Source: an uncultured Prevotella sp.
GTDB lineage: Bacteria > Bacteroidota > Bacteroidia > Bacteroidales > Bacteroidaceae
DNA: 22,621 nt
NCBI GenBank assembly: GCA_937898715.1
Contig: CALEKA010000080.1
Coordinates: 1-22,621, forward strand
Direction of reading: 5' to 3'
This document shows, one piece after another, positions 22,568-22,621 of this stretch. Position numbers and translations under genes: made by a program. The notes under the pieces were generated by a model. It did not search any database. It was not told the origin of the DNA and worked only from the letters and a program-made list of their open reading frames with translations. The stretch's first letter is position 1, and the number at the start of each line of letters is the position of its first letter.

Positions 22568-22621
22568 TAATACTTAATACTTTATACTTAATACTTTTAC
22601 CAAGTAATACTTAATACTTTA
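22568..22621. repeat. AT-rich TAATACTTAATACTTTA repeats at window end
   Basis: Repeated TAATACTTAATACTTTA-type units continue to the window edge. They resemble the block before the deacetylase gene at 16905-16940. Confidence 0.65.

Overview
The window looks like a Bacteroidales chromosome, most likely Prevotellaceae or a close relative (genus not resolvable by eye). The evidence is a set of Bacteroidota-type genes: a Porphyromonas-like dipeptidyl peptidase IV, a GH20 hexosaminidase with accessory domains, a DUF2723 membrane protein of about 1,100 residues, and an outer-membrane barrel with a carboxypeptidase-like N-terminal domain. Bacteroidota promoters (TTTG, about 20 bases, then TAnnTTTG) also lie upstream of several genes. 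No rRNA, tRNA, transposase, integrase or CRISPR array was seen.

Left part (1-4.6 kb, all +): cysK, a NarL/LuxR-type regulator and a serine acetyltransferase form a cysteine-biosynthesis neighbourhood, followed by a THUMP-domain RNA methyltransferase with a long basic tail. A dipeptidyl peptidase IV follows (4.6-6.8 kb) and ends at a strong terminator.

Middle part (6.8-13.4 kb): repeat-rich and gene-poor. It holds an unknown secreted protein (7484-9355), a 55-residue acidic small protein directly behind it, and a beta-N-acetylhexosaminidase on the minus strand. Between them lie nested or interleaved copies of a palindromic repeat (stem GACGCG/CGCGTC), a 44-bp tandem array, and a 14-bp tandem array.

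Right part (13.4-22.6 kb): a DUF2723 putative protein O-mannosyltransferase and a polysaccharide deacetylase (+) converge on an outer-membrane beta-barrel protein and a ComM/YifB AAA+ ATPase (-). A 22-bp tandem array lies at the convergence point.

The protein genes are mostly envelope, peptide and glycan housekeeping. The least explained material is the repeat architecture, where several arrays share the same layout and the hairpin stem shows a compensatory change, together with the small acidic protein, which has a perfect-consensus promoter firing antisense to it.
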